From: Tsuneonella dongtanensis
Lineage (GTDB): Bacteria; Pseudomonadota; Alphaproteobacteria; Sphingomonadales; Sphingomonadaceae
Assembly (NCBI RefSeq): GCF_001698205.1
Contig: NZ_CP016591.1
Coordinates: 2,232,001 to 2,296,000 of the forward strand
Reading direction: 5' to 3'
Length of the DNA: 64,000 nucleotides
This document shows positions 55,530-64,000 of this stretch, piece by piece; position 1 is the stretch's first letter, and each line of letters begins with the position of its first letter. A program made the translations under genes and the position numbers. A model generated the notes under the pieces. The model had not been told where the DNA came from, did no database searches, and saw only the letters and a program-made list of their open reading frames with translations.

Positions 55530-56522
55530 CTAGACGAGCGCGCCGAGCGCGGCAAAGGCCATTGCAAGGAAGGCAATACCCGCCATCGCCGCGGCATTCG
55601 ACATCGCAAATTGATCGAGCCGCACAATAGGTTCAACCTCGACCTGGGCGGCGGAGAATCCGGCCTCGCCCGGTTCGCGGTCGAAGTATCGCCAAGCCAC
55701 CCCTAGTACCATCACGATCACGATCGCGAAGAAGACCCAGCCATAGACGATATGGTCGAAACTCCCGGCTCGTTCCGCACCGACCCACTGTGCGACGTAG
55801 ATCGTCCCCCAGGCGCGCAGCCCGTTGGCGAGGATCGAGACCAGGGCCGCGCCTGCCACCAGCAGGATGCGCGGGCGCCAGCGGGTGAACCCGGTCCAAC
55901 CGGCAAGCACTGCCAGCGCGATCATCGCGACGAGGAACTTCACGCCGGAGCATTCCTCGGCCACGACGAACTTGCCGCCGGGGGTGTCGATGGTCAGCCC
56001 GTCGGCCAATAGCGGGATCCCGGACAACTGGGTCAGGGCAATCGTGATCCGGGCCGTCAGATGCTGCAAGGCGGGGATCAGTTCGTCGCCGAACGGCACC
56101 AAGAATGCCGAGTAGGCGAGCGGGAGTGCCATGACGAGCGCCGCACGCAGGCCGACCAGGCCCAGAACCGCGCCCTGAAAAGCCATCAGCGCGCCAGCTT
56201 GGGCGACAAGGTTGATGTCGGCGGCCCGGCCGGCAAGGCATACGAGCAGTCCCGCTCCAAGCCAGGCGAGGCCCGGGCTCCAGGACCGGGGCGCCAGCTG
56301 TGCCAGTTCGTCGCGCCGCAGCCAGACCAGCCATGCGAGGATGGGCGGCACCAGCAGCACATGGTTGTAGGTGTCGATGTTCCACCACTGGTGCGCCATC
56401 GCGCGCCACTCGGGGAACGTGACGATGAAGAGCACTGCCCAGGCCGCTGCGATGCGCAGAGCCACTGCTGTCCACGGAGGGAGACCGGCTAGCGCAGGGG
56501 CAACGGCGAGGTCACGCCGCAT
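55530..56522 (-). CDS. xrtA: Exosortase A
   Basis: A 330-residue, polytopic membrane transpeptidase-like enzyme that processes PEP-CTERM proteins at the inner membrane and is linked to exopolysaccharide export. The catalytic Cys191 is in AEECSGVKF, Arg236 in ANGLRAWG and His257 in FDHIVYGW, all intact. After a charged linker (281-307) there is one more helix, and the protein ends at residue 330. In Sphingomonadales I recall exosortase A proteins of about 500 residues with an EpsI domain after such a linker, so this one may have lost it. The start overlaps the glycosyltransferase stop by 11 bases. Confidence 0.93.
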   Translation of the reverse strand: MRRDLAVAPALAGLPPWTAVALRIAAAWAVLFIVTFPEWRAMAHQWWNIDTYNHVLLVPPILAWLVWLRRDELAQLAPRSWSPGLAWLGAGLLVCLAGRAADINLVAQAGALMAFQGAVLGLVGLRAALVMALPLAYSAFLVPFGDELIPALQHLTARITIALTQLSGIPLLADGLTIDTPGGKFVVAEECSGVKFLVAMIALAVLAGWTGFTRWRPRILLVAGAALVSILANGLRAWGTIYVAQWVGAERAGSFDHIVYGWVFFAIVIVMVLGVAWRYFDREPGEAGFSAAQVEVEPIVRLDQFAMSNAAAMAGIAFLAMAFAALGALV

Positions 56523-57735
56523 CGCGGGCTACCCCTAGGCTGCGGACCAGGCCCGAAAGCGGGGCGAGCGCGGCCTGCCAGCTCTTCTCGGCCACCACGA
56601 ACCGCCGTGCTGCCGCGGACATCGCCAAGGCGCGGGGCCCGTCGGCAAGCAGCAACTGCGCGGCCTCCGCGATGCGCACGTCGTCGCTGGCGACGGCATA
56701 GGTCACCCCGTCCCGCCCGCCGATCCCGGTCTCGGCCTCCGGAGACATGACCACCGGCCGTGCCATGGCCATCGCCTCGAGGACCTTGTTCTGGACACCT
56801 CGCGCGATCGAGAGCGGCGCAAGCACGATGTCCGCCGCGGCGAGGAACGGGCGCACGTCGGGCACTTCGCCCCAGACTCGTGTGCCATGGATGCCGTCGA
56901 GCGCGCGCACTTCCGCACTGGGCGCGCGGCCCACGACGTGGAAGCAGGCGTGCGGGTGCCAGCCACGGACCAGCGGCATGATCGAGCGGGCCGCCCTGAT
57001 CACCGCCGCGACGTTGGGCGCGTAATCCATCTGTCCCGTAAAGACGAAGTGCGGCCCCGCCTCCGCCACGAGCGCCGTGTGCGGCTCGGTTGCCTGCGGG
57101 TCGAAGAAATCGGTGTCGATACCGTTGCCGACGGCCATGATCCGGGCATCGTCGCTGCCGATGCGCGAGCGCAACAGGGCCGCCTCTTCCACGCTGACGA
57201 GCAGCGTGGCGTCGGACCGCTTCACGAGGCGTGTTTCTTCCTGCGCGAGCAGGCGCCCTTCCCGCGCGTCGATCCACCCGCGCGGGCCGGAGCGCTCGGC
57301 GGCATACGAATCGAATTTCGCGGAATCGACGTCGCACAGGTCGACGATCACGCGCCCCGCGAAACCATCCGGCACGTACTGTCCCATCTGGCCCGAGAAT
57401 ACGAAGATCGTTTCGATCGGCCGGGTCGTGAGCAGGCGCGCGATCCACCGGCGCAATTCAGCACTGTCGAACGCGGTCAGGCTCACCGGCTTGCCGCTGG
57501 CGATGGCGCGCACACCTGCGAGCGGCAGGTTCATCGGCCTGCGGGCGAGGCAATGGGATGCCGCGACCTCCGCGAGCAGCGGCTCGGCAGCGAAATCGGC
57601 CTCGGTTTCGCCCAGCGTCGCGACGTGAACCGGTCCGAGCGCCGCCAGCGCCTTCAGCAGATGGTGCGAACGGATCTTGTCCCCGCGGTCCGGCGGGAAC
57701 GGGATCCGGTGCGCGATGAAAAGCGTCTCGCCCAT
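56512..57735 (-). CDS. XrtA-associated glycosyltransferase (TIGR03087-type)
   Basis: A 407-residue GT-B enzyme of the GT4 type. The N-terminal lobe begins LFIAHRIPFPPDRGDKIRSH, the family-typical donor-lobe opening. The C-terminal lobe has VFTGQMDYAPNVAA near residue 228, FHVVGRAPS near 263, and the nucleotide-sugar site PLSIARGVQNKVLEAMAMARPVV (quoted in part: GVQNKVLEAM) near 310-319. It probably adds a sugar during synthesis of the exopolysaccharide repeat unit. The ATG shares a base with the FemAB-like gene stop (TGATG). Confidence 0.91.
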   Translation of the reverse strand: MGETLFIAHRIPFPPDRGDKIRSHHLLKALAALGPVHVATLGETEADFAAEPLLAEVAASHCLARRPMNLPLAGVRAIASGKPVSLTAFDSAELRRWIARLLTTRPIETIFVFSGQMGQYVPDGFAGRVIVDLCDVDSAKFDSYAAERSGPRGWIDAREGRLLAQEETRLVKRSDATLLVSVEEAALLRSRIGSDDARIMAVGNGIDTDFFDPQATEPHTALVAEAGPHFVFTGQMDYAPNVAAVIRAARSIMPLVRGWHPHACFHVVGRAPSAEVRALDGIHGTRVWGEVPDVRPFLAAADIVLAPLSIARGVQNKVLEAMAMARPVVMSPEAETGIGGRDGVTYAVASDDVRIAEAAQLLLADGPRALAMSAAARRFVVAEKSWQAALAPLSGLVRSLGVARDAA

Positions 57736-58790
57736 CACGCGAGACCGCGTGCGATCGGCGGACCCAGCCGGTTGGCGACGGCGAGCGGCAGGCGCTTCCA
57801 AAGCGCGATCTTCGCCGAATAGGCGTCGCTCGTCGGATCGACATCGCGGGCTTCGTGCTCCGGCGCCGTCCACGTGGAATAGGCCAGCGGCTGCGGCTCG
57901 AAGCCCCAGTTCTTCTTGTAGGCGAACGCCCCGCTGCCGGTCTTCGAGCGCCCGAAGTCGAACGTGCGGCACCCCCGCTCCCGCGCGTGCCGCATCAGTT
58001 CGAAGTACATGCGCTCGTTGGCGCGGGTCGCGCGCGCGACGAATGTGCCGCCGCCCCAGTAGGGCATGACCACGCCGTCGTGGTAAAGGCTGAGGACGCT
58101 GGCAACCGGCTCGCCATCGAGCCGAAGGGTGAGGATGTCCGCATCGAGCGCGTCGAGAACGGCATCGAACAGCGAACGCGGAAAGACCGGGGTGCCGAGG
58201 TTGCGGACGCTTTGCGCGTAGACCGCGTAATGCGCCGCGCGATCGCGCTCCGCGCTTCCGATTTCGACCGCGAAGTCACGCTCCAGCCCCTTGCGCACCT
58301 CGGCGCGTTGCTTGCGCGGGATGGCCAGCAGTTGCGTTTCGTCGTCCGGAGCCAGCCGCGCGGCGAAGCCGGCATGGCTGTCGCTCCGCACCGTCCAGTC
58401 GGTCGGGGCCTCGCCGCCCCGCAGTTCGACCGAAGCGCAGGCCCGGCGGACGGCAAGTTCCTCGGCCGCGCGGCACAGCCTGCGTGCGATCGTTGTCGAG
58501 GTGGCAAGCGGACCCCCGGCAACGGCAAAGCCGCTCGAAACCAGGGCGCGCGGGAACAGGGGTGAATGGACCTCGGTCAGCGGCAGCCAGCCGGTCAGCC
58601 CGGCATGGTTTTCAGCCACCAGGCCAAGGGCACGCTGGCGGGTCCCCCGCTCTATGGCGCACAGCCATGCGGGTCTCTGGAACGGCGTGCCGCCCAGTTC
58701 CGCGACAAACCGCTCGATGCGTGCCGCCTCGCGCGCATCGCGCAAGTCTGCCAGCGCGATCGTCTCGGCTGCGAGGAACGGGGCATTCAT
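57735..58790 (-). CDS. XrtA-associated FemAB-like acyltransferase
   Basis: A 351-residue GNAT-fold protein of the FemAB/Fem-X type (TIGR03019-like). Visible are a first GNAT domain, RKQRAEVRKGLERDFAVEI near residue 158 at the linker, and the second GNAT core with VASVLSLYHDGVVMPYWGGG near 232-251 and RTFDFGRSKTGSGAFAYKKNW (quoted in part: FDFGRSKTGSGAF) near 288-300. Such proteins attach amino-acid groups or other acyl units to glycans; the substrate here is unknown. The ATG overlaps the deacetylase stop (ATGA). Confidence 0.9.
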   Translation of the reverse strand: MNAPFLAAETIALADLRDAREAARIERFVAELGGTPFQRPAWLCAIERGTRQRALGLVAENHAGLTGWLPLTEVHSPLFPRALVSSGFAVAGGPLATSTTIARRLCRAAEELAVRRACASVELRGGEAPTDWTVRSDSHAGFAARLAPDDETQLLAIPRKQRAEVRKGLERDFAVEIGSAERDRAAHYAVYAQSVRNLGTPVFPRSLFDAVLDALDADILTLRLDGEPVASVLSLYHDGVVMPYWGGGTFVARATRANERMYFELMRHARERGCRTFDFGRSKTGSGAFAYKKNWGFEPQPLAYSTWTAPEHEARDVDPTSDAYSAKIALWKRLPLAVANRLGPPIARGLA

Positions 58791-59674
58791 GCCGCAAGGC
58801 TCGTCGCGCGCGAGGCCTCCCGGTGCGCGAGCATGTCCATCCGGCCCCAATCGAACTCGTGGACCAGAGCGCGCAGCTTGTCGGCCATGCGGTCGAGGTT
58901 GGTGTAATGCCGCAGCTTCGATCGCATCGGCGCATTCGGGACGCGCGGCTGGTCCGGGTCGACTTCCCACGGATGAAAATAGAACACCGCCGGCCGACGC
59001 TCGGTGCGATTGACCTGCCGGATCGCCCAGCGGCTGAAAGCATAGGGTAGCACGCGGAAAAAGCCGCCCCCGCCTGCGGCGACGCGCTTGCCACCGAGCA
59101 TCGCCGTGGTCACCGGGATCTCGACCAGATCGCTCCACGGCAGCGGATTGAACGCGAACCGGGGGGCGTCGCGCCAGCCGTAATGATCATGCGTCACGGG
59201 TGCGACCGATGAGCTGTAGGCATAGCCCTGCTCGGCAAGCTCCATGTAGGCCCATGGCGTGCGCTGGTCGATCGAGAAGCTCGGCGCCCGGTAGCCGGTC
59301 ACCTGCACGCCGGTAATGTCCTCGAGGACTTTGCGCGCCTTCGCGATATCGGCTCCGAAACCGGCGCGGTCGAGAGTGTGGACCCGCGCGTGATCCCAGC
59401 CATGGCTTGCGATCTCGTGCCCCGCATCGGCGATCCGGCGCATGAGCTCCGTGTTGCGCTGCGCCACCCAGCCCAGCGTAAAGAACGTCGCTTTGGCTTC
59501 CGCCTCGGCGAAAAGGTCGAGCACCCGCAGGACATTGTCGGACACGCGCAGCGGCAGACGGTCCCACGAGCCGCGCGAGATCACGTCCTCGAATGCGCCG
59601 ACCTGGAACCAGTCCTCGACGTCGACCGAGAGGCCGTTGATGATCTTGCGGGGAGGAACGGTCAGCACCGCCAT
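58787..59674 (-). CDS. XrtA-associated polysaccharide deacetylase
   Basis: A 295-residue NodB-fold protein (TIGR03006-like). The catalytic and metal motif is LSVDVEDWFQ (Asp18, Asp21), and the two metal histidines are in SHGWDHARVH (His91, His95). GYRAPSFSID near residue 127 and FYFHPWEVD near 235 are the later motifs. It removes N- or O-acetyl groups from the exopolysaccharide. There is no signal peptide, so it may act in the cytoplasm or be exported atypically. It lies 16 bases after the ATPase gene. Confidence 0.93.
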   Translation of the reverse strand: MAVLTVPPRKIINGLSVDVEDWFQVGAFEDVISRGSWDRLPLRVSDNVLRVLDLFAEAEAKATFFTLGWVAQRNTELMRRIADAGHEIASHGWDHARVHTLDRAGFGADIAKARKVLEDITGVQVTGYRAPSFSIDQRTPWAYMELAEQGYAYSSSVAPVTHDHYGWRDAPRFAFNPLPWSDLVEIPVTTAMLGGKRVAAGGGGFFRVLPYAFSRWAIRQVNRTERRPAVFYFHPWEVDPDQPRVPNAPMRSKLRHYTNLDRMADKLRALVHEFDWGRMDMLAHREASRATSLAA

Positions 59675-59690
59675 GTCGGCAATGCTCCCT

Positions 59691-60818
59691 TCAGGCCGCA
59701 GCGCGCGGCGCGTCGCCCTCGAGCCAGTCGATCAGCAGCGACAGGACATGGCGCACTGCCTTGTCCTGTTCCGCCACCCGCTCCTCCAGCGCGGAAAGTC
59801 GGTCGCTCCAGCGATCTTCGAGCGGAGCCTGACCGAGCTCGGAAACCGCCTGCTTCAGTTCGGCGATCTCTGCGTCGCGCTCGGCTAGGAGAGCCTCGAC
59901 CCTGGCGCGCGGAGCGGGGGGCGGCACGAAGGCGTGCTTGATCGGGCCGGGCGCAGGCGCCGCCTCGATCCTGGCCAGCGGCTTGGGAGCGGCCATCGGG
60001 AACGCGCTTTCGTCCTGCATCTCCTTGCGGATCGACGACAGCATGACCGAATCGATGCGCGTGCGCTGTTCGACCGCGCCGAGCAGGAGGAGCCGGCTCA
60101 TCACCTGGTTCACGCGGCGGGGTATGCCCCCGGTCGCATCGTGAAGTTCGGCGAACACGCGCTGGTCGAACGCCGGGTTGCCCTGCCACCCCACGCACTG
60201 GAGGCGGTGGGTCACGTACGGCTCGATCTCCTCACGCTCCATCGCTTCGAGGTGATGCGCGGCGATGACGCGCTGGCGCAGCTGTTCGAGCTGGTCGTGC
60301 TCGGCCAGCACCTGCTTGAACTCGGGCTGGCCCAGCAGCAACGTCTGGAGCAACGGATGCGCGCCGAGCTGGAAGTTCGACAGCATCCGCAGTTCCTCGA
60401 GCGCCTCGACGCTGAGGTTCTGCGATTCGTCGACCACCAGCAGGCAGCGCCGACCGGCGCGCGCCTCGTCCTGCAGGAATGCCTCGATCGCGCCGAGGGC
60501 GGCCGCCTTGTCGTGCGCCTCCACCTCGATGCCGAACGCCTGCGCGGCGACGTGGACCATTTCCTCGCCGTCGAGGTTGCTGGTGACGATCTGTCCGACG
60601 GTCAGCTGGCTCGGGTCGATCTTGCGCATGAGGTGCGCGACGAGGGTGGATTTGCCCGCCCCCACCTCGCCGGTGATGACGATGAAGCCCTCGCCTTGCG
60701 CGAGCCCGTATCCGAGATAGCTCAGCGCCTTCCGGTGCGTGATGCTTTCGAAGTAGAAATTCGGATCGGGCGTCAGCTGGAATGGCCGGGCCGTGAGACC
60801 GTAGAAATCGTCGAACAT
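59691..60818 (-). CDS. XrtA-associated ExeA-like ATPase
   Basis: A 375-residue AAA ATPase (TIGR03015-like). It begins with the GspA/ExeA-type YGLTARPFQLTPDPNFYF. Walker A GEVGAGKST is at residues 50-58, Walker B CLLVVDESQNL is near 105-115, and GIPRRVNQVMSRLLLLG is near 214-230. Residues 300-360 predict a coiled coil (LAERDAEIAELKQAVSEL). It may power assembly or movement of the exopolysaccharide machinery at the inner membrane. It lies between the outer-membrane protein and the deacetylase. Confidence 0.92.
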   Translation of the reverse strand: MFDDFYGLTARPFQLTPDPNFYFESITHRKALSYLGYGLAQGEGFIVITGEVGAGKSTLVAHLMRKIDPSQLTVGQIVTSNLDGEEMVHVAAQAFGIEVEAHDKAAALGAIEAFLQDEARAGRRCLLVVDESQNLSVEALEELRMLSNFQLGAHPLLQTLLLGQPEFKQVLAEHDQLEQLRQRVIAAHHLEAMEREEIEPYVTHRLQCVGWQGNPAFDQRVFAELHDATGGIPRRVNQVMSRLLLLGAVEQRTRIDSVMLSSIRKEMQDESAFPMAAPKPLARIEAAPAPGPIKHAFVPPPAPRARVEALLAERDAEIAELKQAVSELGQAPLEDRWSDRLSALEERVAEQDKAVRHVLSLLIDWLEGDAPRAAA

Positions 60819-60846
60819 CGTCTTCTCTCGCTATCCGTTCCGGTCG

Positions 60847-62469
60847 TCAGAAATCGTACCGCAGACCAAGGAGGGCCGCGGCGGTGGAAAGGTCGGGGCC
60901 GGCATCGCTGTCGAGGCGGTCCACGCTGACCGCGGCGTTCGCCGACAAGCCTTCGATGAGGTAGCGCCGATAGGCAGCGGCGGCGCCGAGCACGGTCGCG
61001 TCGCCCGCGCCCGCAAAGCCGCTGGTGAACCACTGCGCGCGCGAATTGACCGTGAAGCTGTCGCGGGCGCTGAGCTGTCCGCTGATGCTCGCGGCGATCC
61101 AGTAGCTTTCGTCGACCACGCCGTTGGCGGCTGCAAGGACCGTGCCCGGCGCGCCGATGAACTTGCGGCGATCGTAGCCTGCGCCGAAGCCGCCGGTCAT
61201 CCGGCCCACCTGCCGCGAGTAGTTGAACGCGACACCCCGCCCGCGGAACACCGCCGAGCGGACCGAACCGAGCACGCCGGTCAGGCAATTGCCGCCCTCG
61301 ACACTGCTGACGCATCCGTCGAGATCGCCCGTCACCGGGTTGCGGATCGCGGCAAAGTCGGTCGGAAGGGAAGCGAGCGCGTTGGTGAGCTGGCCGCCGA
61401 AGCCGGTGATCCCGTCGTATACCGACAGGTTGACCGAGCTGCGGCTGTCCGGCGCCCAGGCGAAGCTGCCGTAGTACGTCGTCGAATCGTAACGCTTGCC
61501 GACATGCGCCTCGGCCGCGGTGCGGCTCGATGGGCGCCAGACGACGCCGACGTCCCAGATGAGACCCGAAACGTCGTAGGCGATTTGCCGCGGCCCCGCC
61601 TTGTCGGTCACGAGGCGCCCGTCGGCGCCGATGACCGGGTTTCCGCCCGCATCGCGCACCGCGTCGCGGTTGGATATCTCGACATCCTCGTAGCCCACGC
61701 CGCCGACAAGCGCGAGGCTCGGCCCGAGTGGCACGGTGACGTCGGCGCGCACATGCGCGTCGCGCACGCGGCTGTCGAGGTTGGAGGTGTCTTCCTGGTA
61801 AACCCCGCCGCCGACGCCGATGCCGACCGGAAGCGGTGCGCCGGGCCGCAGGCCGACATGCGCGTTGGCACTGTGCACGGTGCTCTCGTCGAACACGTCG
61901 ACCCGCGCCGCGCCGGGGGCGACCACGATCGCGTCCGGTGCCTCGGCGCGGGTGTATCCGAACCGGTAGTTCGCATTGACTTCCGCGTCGCCCGCGCTCG
62001 TGTGCAGGTTGGGTCCGGCATAGATCGAATAGATCCTGCTTTCGGAAGGATCGGATCGCGGCGCGGTGAGCGTCGCACCGCCGTTGCCGTCGACCCGCGT
62101 GCGGGTCGCCAATGCACCGGCCTCGACCGTCAGCGCGCGCGGAACCACGCTCGCGTAGCCGCGCGCGATACCGCTGAGCGTGGAGCTGTCGGAGACCGTG
62201 TCGTCGTAGCCGAAGGTCCGCTCGTAGCGGACCGATGCCGAGCCGCCGTTGTTCCGGCCCTGGACGCTCACGTCCACCCCGGCCGCGACCTGGGTATAGG
62301 TCACCGTATCGTCGCCCGGAGAGAGCTCGGCCGCGAAGACCTGGTTCGCCTCGATGTAGGGATCGACGCGCACGGTCTTGCGGCTTTCGCCGCGCTGCGC
62401 TTCCTGCGCCTGCGCCGGCATGGCGACAATCGTCGCGGCCCCGGCCAGCAGGATGAGCTTGCGGTTCAC
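60847..62469 (-). CDS. XrtA-associated outer-membrane beta-barrel protein (TIGR03016-type)
   Basis: A 540-residue protein with a signal peptide (LILLAGAATIVAMPAQAQ, cleavage near residue 21). Most of the mature part consists of alternating amphipathic strands with aromatic ends (for example RIYSIYAGPNLHTS, VNANYRFGYTRA, WFTSGFAGAGDATVL), and it ends LLGLRYDF, with a C-terminal aromatic typical of BAM-inserted barrels. It is probably the exopolysaccharide outer-membrane channel or a partner of it. The GTG start is the one directly before the signal peptide. It lies 28 bases upstream of the ATPase gene. Confidence 0.9.
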   Translation of the reverse strand: MNRKLILLAGAATIVAMPAQAQEAQRGESRKTVRVDPYIEANQVFAAELSPGDDTVTYTQVAAGVDVSVQGRNNGGSASVRYERTFGYDDTVSDSSTLSGIARGYASVVPRALTVEAGALATRTRVDGNGGATLTAPRSDPSESRIYSIYAGPNLHTSAGDAEVNANYRFGYTRAEAPDAIVVAPGAARVDVFDESTVHSANAHVGLRPGAPLPVGIGVGGGVYQEDTSNLDSRVRDAHVRADVTVPLGPSLALVGGVGYEDVEISNRDAVRDAGGNPVIGADGRLVTDKAGPRQIAYDVSGLIWDVGVVWRPSSRTAAEAHVGKRYDSTTYYGSFAWAPDSRSSVNLSVYDGITGFGGQLTNALASLPTDFAAIRNPVTGDLDGCVSSVEGGNCLTGVLGSVRSAVFRGRGVAFNYSRQVGRMTGGFGAGYDRRKFIGAPGTVLAAANGVVDESYWIAASISGQLSARDSFTVNSRAQWFTSGFAGAGDATVLGAAAAYRRYLIEGLSANAAVSVDRLDSDAGPDLSTAAALLGLRYDF

Positions 62470-62473
62470 GGAC

Positions 62474-63502
62474 CTACCCCCCGTACCCGTAATAGTTCCC
62501 GAACTTGCGTCCGCTCGGGCTGAAATGCGCCGCGTTGAGCAGCAGCTTGATGTCGGGGCACGCGCCGAGAAGCTGGACAGCATCCTCGAGCGCGCTGCGG
62601 CCGGTGCGGTCGGCCCGGCAGACGAGCAGTGCCTGCCCGACGTGCTTGGCAAGTTCGGCCGCGGGCGACGCGGCGAGCGCCGGCGGGCTGTCGAACACGA
62701 CCATCCGCCCAGGCGCGCCGCGCGTCAGGCGGTCGAGTACTTCCGCAGTGCGCGCACTCGCGAGGAATTCGCTATCGGCATGGGTCTGGCTGCCCGCCGG
62801 AAGCACGAACAGCCCCGGAATGTCGGTCGCGATCACCAGATCCTCGACCTTGATAGCCGGGTTGGCGAGTGCATCCATCAGGCCCGGCCCCGTGGGGAGA
62901 CCGAGCGTCGCAAGGACCGAAGGCTTGCCGAAGTCGGCATCCACCAAGAGCACCTCGCCGTCGCGCTCGCCGGCCATCGCGATGGCCAGGTTGACCGCGC
63001 AGAAGGTCTTGCCCTCGCCCGGATGAGGCGAGCAGACGAGGACGCGGCGCGCGGCTGCATCGCCCGCGGCCTGCGCCGCGGCGATCACCTGCCGCTTCAC
63101 GATGCGGAATTCCTCCAGCAGCGCGGTCGTGGCGGCGTCCGGGACGATCACGCCATTGTGCAGGAGCACCTCGCGGTCGATCGTGTGGCGCGGCCCGGAA
63201 AAGCGCACCGGCTGTTCGACGATCGTGGGAGCGACGATGCTTCGCTGCGGCGCGGACACCGGCAAGCTCGGCTCCGGCGCCGGCATCGACACTGGCACCG
63301 GTTCGACAGCGTCGGCCTCGGGTTCATCGCGCTTCACCGCCTTGGCGCGCTTCATCTGCGGTTCGTCGAGGCGAACCGGCATCTTCGCCGGACTGAACGG
63401 GTCGAGCCCGAACGCGCCGCTGGCCCGTTCGAGGAGCGAGCTTTCGCGAGTGCCTTCGCTGCCGGGTTCGCCGGGGAGTGGAATCTTGCTCTGATCGGTC
63501 AT
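62474..63502 (-). CDS. XrtA-associated tyrosine autokinase (BY-kinase)
   Basis: A 342-residue cytoplasmic BY-kinase without the fused Wzz part. The first 125 residues are Pro/Glu-rich linker. The kinase core has Walker A SPHPGEGKTF near residue 158-167, Walker A' LLVDADFGKPS near 190-200, and Walker B-like VVFDSPPALA near 270. The end, KFGNYYGYGG, is the tyrosine cluster that is autophosphorylated. It should regulate chain length with the adjacent Wzz-like protein. The ATG follows 13 bases after that gene's stop. Confidence 0.92.
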   Translation of the reverse strand: MTDQSKIPLPGEPGSEGTRESSLLERASGAFGLDPFSPAKMPVRLDEPQMKRAKAVKRDEPEADAVEPVPVSMPAPEPSLPVSAPQRSIVAPTIVEQPVRFSGPRHTIDREVLLHNGVIVPDAATTALLEEFRIVKRQVIAAAQAAGDAAARRVLVCSPHPGEGKTFCAVNLAIAMAGERDGEVLLVDADFGKPSVLATLGLPTGPGLMDALANPAIKVEDLVIATDIPGLFVLPAGSQTHADSEFLASARTAEVLDRLTRGAPGRMVVFDSPPALAASPAAELAKHVGQALLVCRADRTGRSALEDAVQLLGACPDIKLLLNAAHFSPSGRKFGNYYGYGG

Positions 63503-63515
63503 CCTGCCAGCCCCC

Positions 63516-64000
63516 TCACGCGACCATGCCGCGCTGGAGGAACTCGATCCCCAGCAGGAGCACGAAAAGTCCGGCGAGCGCACCGCTTCCGGCGTAGAAC
63601 AACTTCATCCGCTTGGCCTGCAACGCCTTGGCGCGCTCGGTCAGCGTCTCGGAAATGGTGCCCAGCACCGGCAGGTCGAGCGCACGCTCGAGCCCCGCGG
63701 CGGTCGAGAACGTCGACTTGAGCTGGGTCAGCCCGAATGCCGTGCCGACACCCGCGGCTATCCCGGCAAGCAGCACCCCGAACAGCAGCAGCGGCCGATT
63801 GGGAGAGGCCGGCTGGCGCGGCGTGGTCGGCGGGTCGACGACATCGAACTTGAAGCTCGAACGCTCGCTTTCGACCTGCCCGCGCAGGCGCATCTCCTCG
63901 CGGTTCTGGAGGAGCTCGTCGTATTTCTTCTTGAGGACTTCATAATCGCGGCTGATGCGGTTGGCTTCGGCCGAGACTGCGGGTTCGCTGGCCTGGTCTG
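63516..64000 (-). CDS. XrtA-associated polysaccharide chain-length determinant, C-terminal part
   Basis: The frame is open to the right edge, so the N terminus is missing; 161 codons including the stop are visible. The visible part has coiled-coil (ANRISRDYEVLKKKYDELL...) and then the Wzz/GNVR signature (PTTPRQPASPNRPLLL) before a membrane helix (LLLFGVLLAGIAAGVGTAFG). A second short hydrophobic segment lies near the end (GSGALAGLFVLLLGIEF). It is the inner-membrane co-polymerase partner of the BY-kinase and would be the first XrtA gene seen in this window. Confidence 0.9.
   Translation of the reverse strand, partial: DQASEPAVSAEANRISRDYEVLKKKYDELLQNREEMRLRGQVESERSSFKFDVVDPPTTPRQPASPNRPLLLFGVLLAGIAAGVGTAFGLTQLKSTFSTAAGLERALDLPVLGTISETLTERAKALQAKRMKLFYAGSGALAGLFVLLLGIEFLQRGMVA

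Overview
The window looks like chromosomal DNA from a high-GC alphaproteobacterium of the order Sphingomonadales, most likely Erythrobacteraceae or a close relative. This rests on four things. There is a single alphaproteobacterial nuoA-N operon followed by birA-coaX-rnj-DUF1467. The RNase E carries a large acidic insertion in its N-terminal domain. An exosortase A (XrtA) exopolysaccharide cluster sits at the right edge. Many neighbouring reading frames overlap by ATGA, GTGA or TGATG. Genus and species cannot be assigned by eye. I saw no tRNA, rRNA, CRISPR array, transposase, integrase or phage gene.

Layout. 0-4.7 kb: an unidentified partial gene, a degenerate nucleotidyltransferase-like membrane protein, an HPt-like protein without its histidine, and an 876-residue membrane-anchored coiled-coil protein. 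4.7-27.7 kb (minus strand): one long transcription unit encoding all 13 expected complex I genes (nuoC and nuoD separate), ending in birA, coaX, rnj and DUF1467. Nine extra genes lie inside the nuo part: a lipoprotein (between C and D), a cupin (between D and E), two tiny membrane proteins (between E and F), two paralogous secreted proteins (after F), then a polysaccharide pyruvyl transferase and a nitroreductase (before G), plus a decayed 25-codon copy of the nuoG start. 27.8-35.1 kb: a beta-propeller lipoprotein coupled to an aldehyde dehydrogenase, a thiolase, two tandem paralogous lipoproteins, an SH3 protein, a D-2-hydroxyacid dehydrogenase and an NTF2-like protein. 35.1-42.4 kb (minus): a nitronate-monooxygenase-like flavoprotein, a lipobox-bearing methyltransferase, prfB, a periplasmic peroxiredoxin, PBP1A and an N-acetylmuramoyl-L-alanine amidase. 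42.4-45.6 kb: rne with a 450-nt leader.

45.7-50.4 kb: an accessory-looking block, AT-richer in its right half. It encodes a methyltransferase, a MobA-like nucleotidyltransferase, a Wzx-like flippase, a CDP-glycerol glycerophosphotransferase-family protein and a HAD-IB phosphatase, with two tail-to-tail coding overlaps. The content suggests a small pathway for adding a phospho-alditol or similar group to a surface glycan (inference). 50.5-53.6 kb (plus): sdhB without sdhCDA, a thioesterase, zapE and a pirin. 53.6-64 kb (minus): the XrtA cluster, reading chain-length protein (partial), tyrosine autokinase, TIGR03016-type outer-membrane protein, ExeA-like ATPase, polysaccharide deacetylase, FemAB-like protein, TIGR03087-type glycosyltransferase, exosortase A and an asparagine-synthase-like amidotransferase.

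The most interesting signal is in the nuo operon. Two surface-polysaccharide genes separate nuoF and its followers from nuoG, and a diverged nuoG 5' fragment still marks the old junction, with the stop/start overlap preserved. Other points worth following are the phosphoglycerol-type block, an exosortase that ends in a lone membrane helix where an EpsI domain might be expected, and several enzyme-like proteins lacking their catalytic residues.
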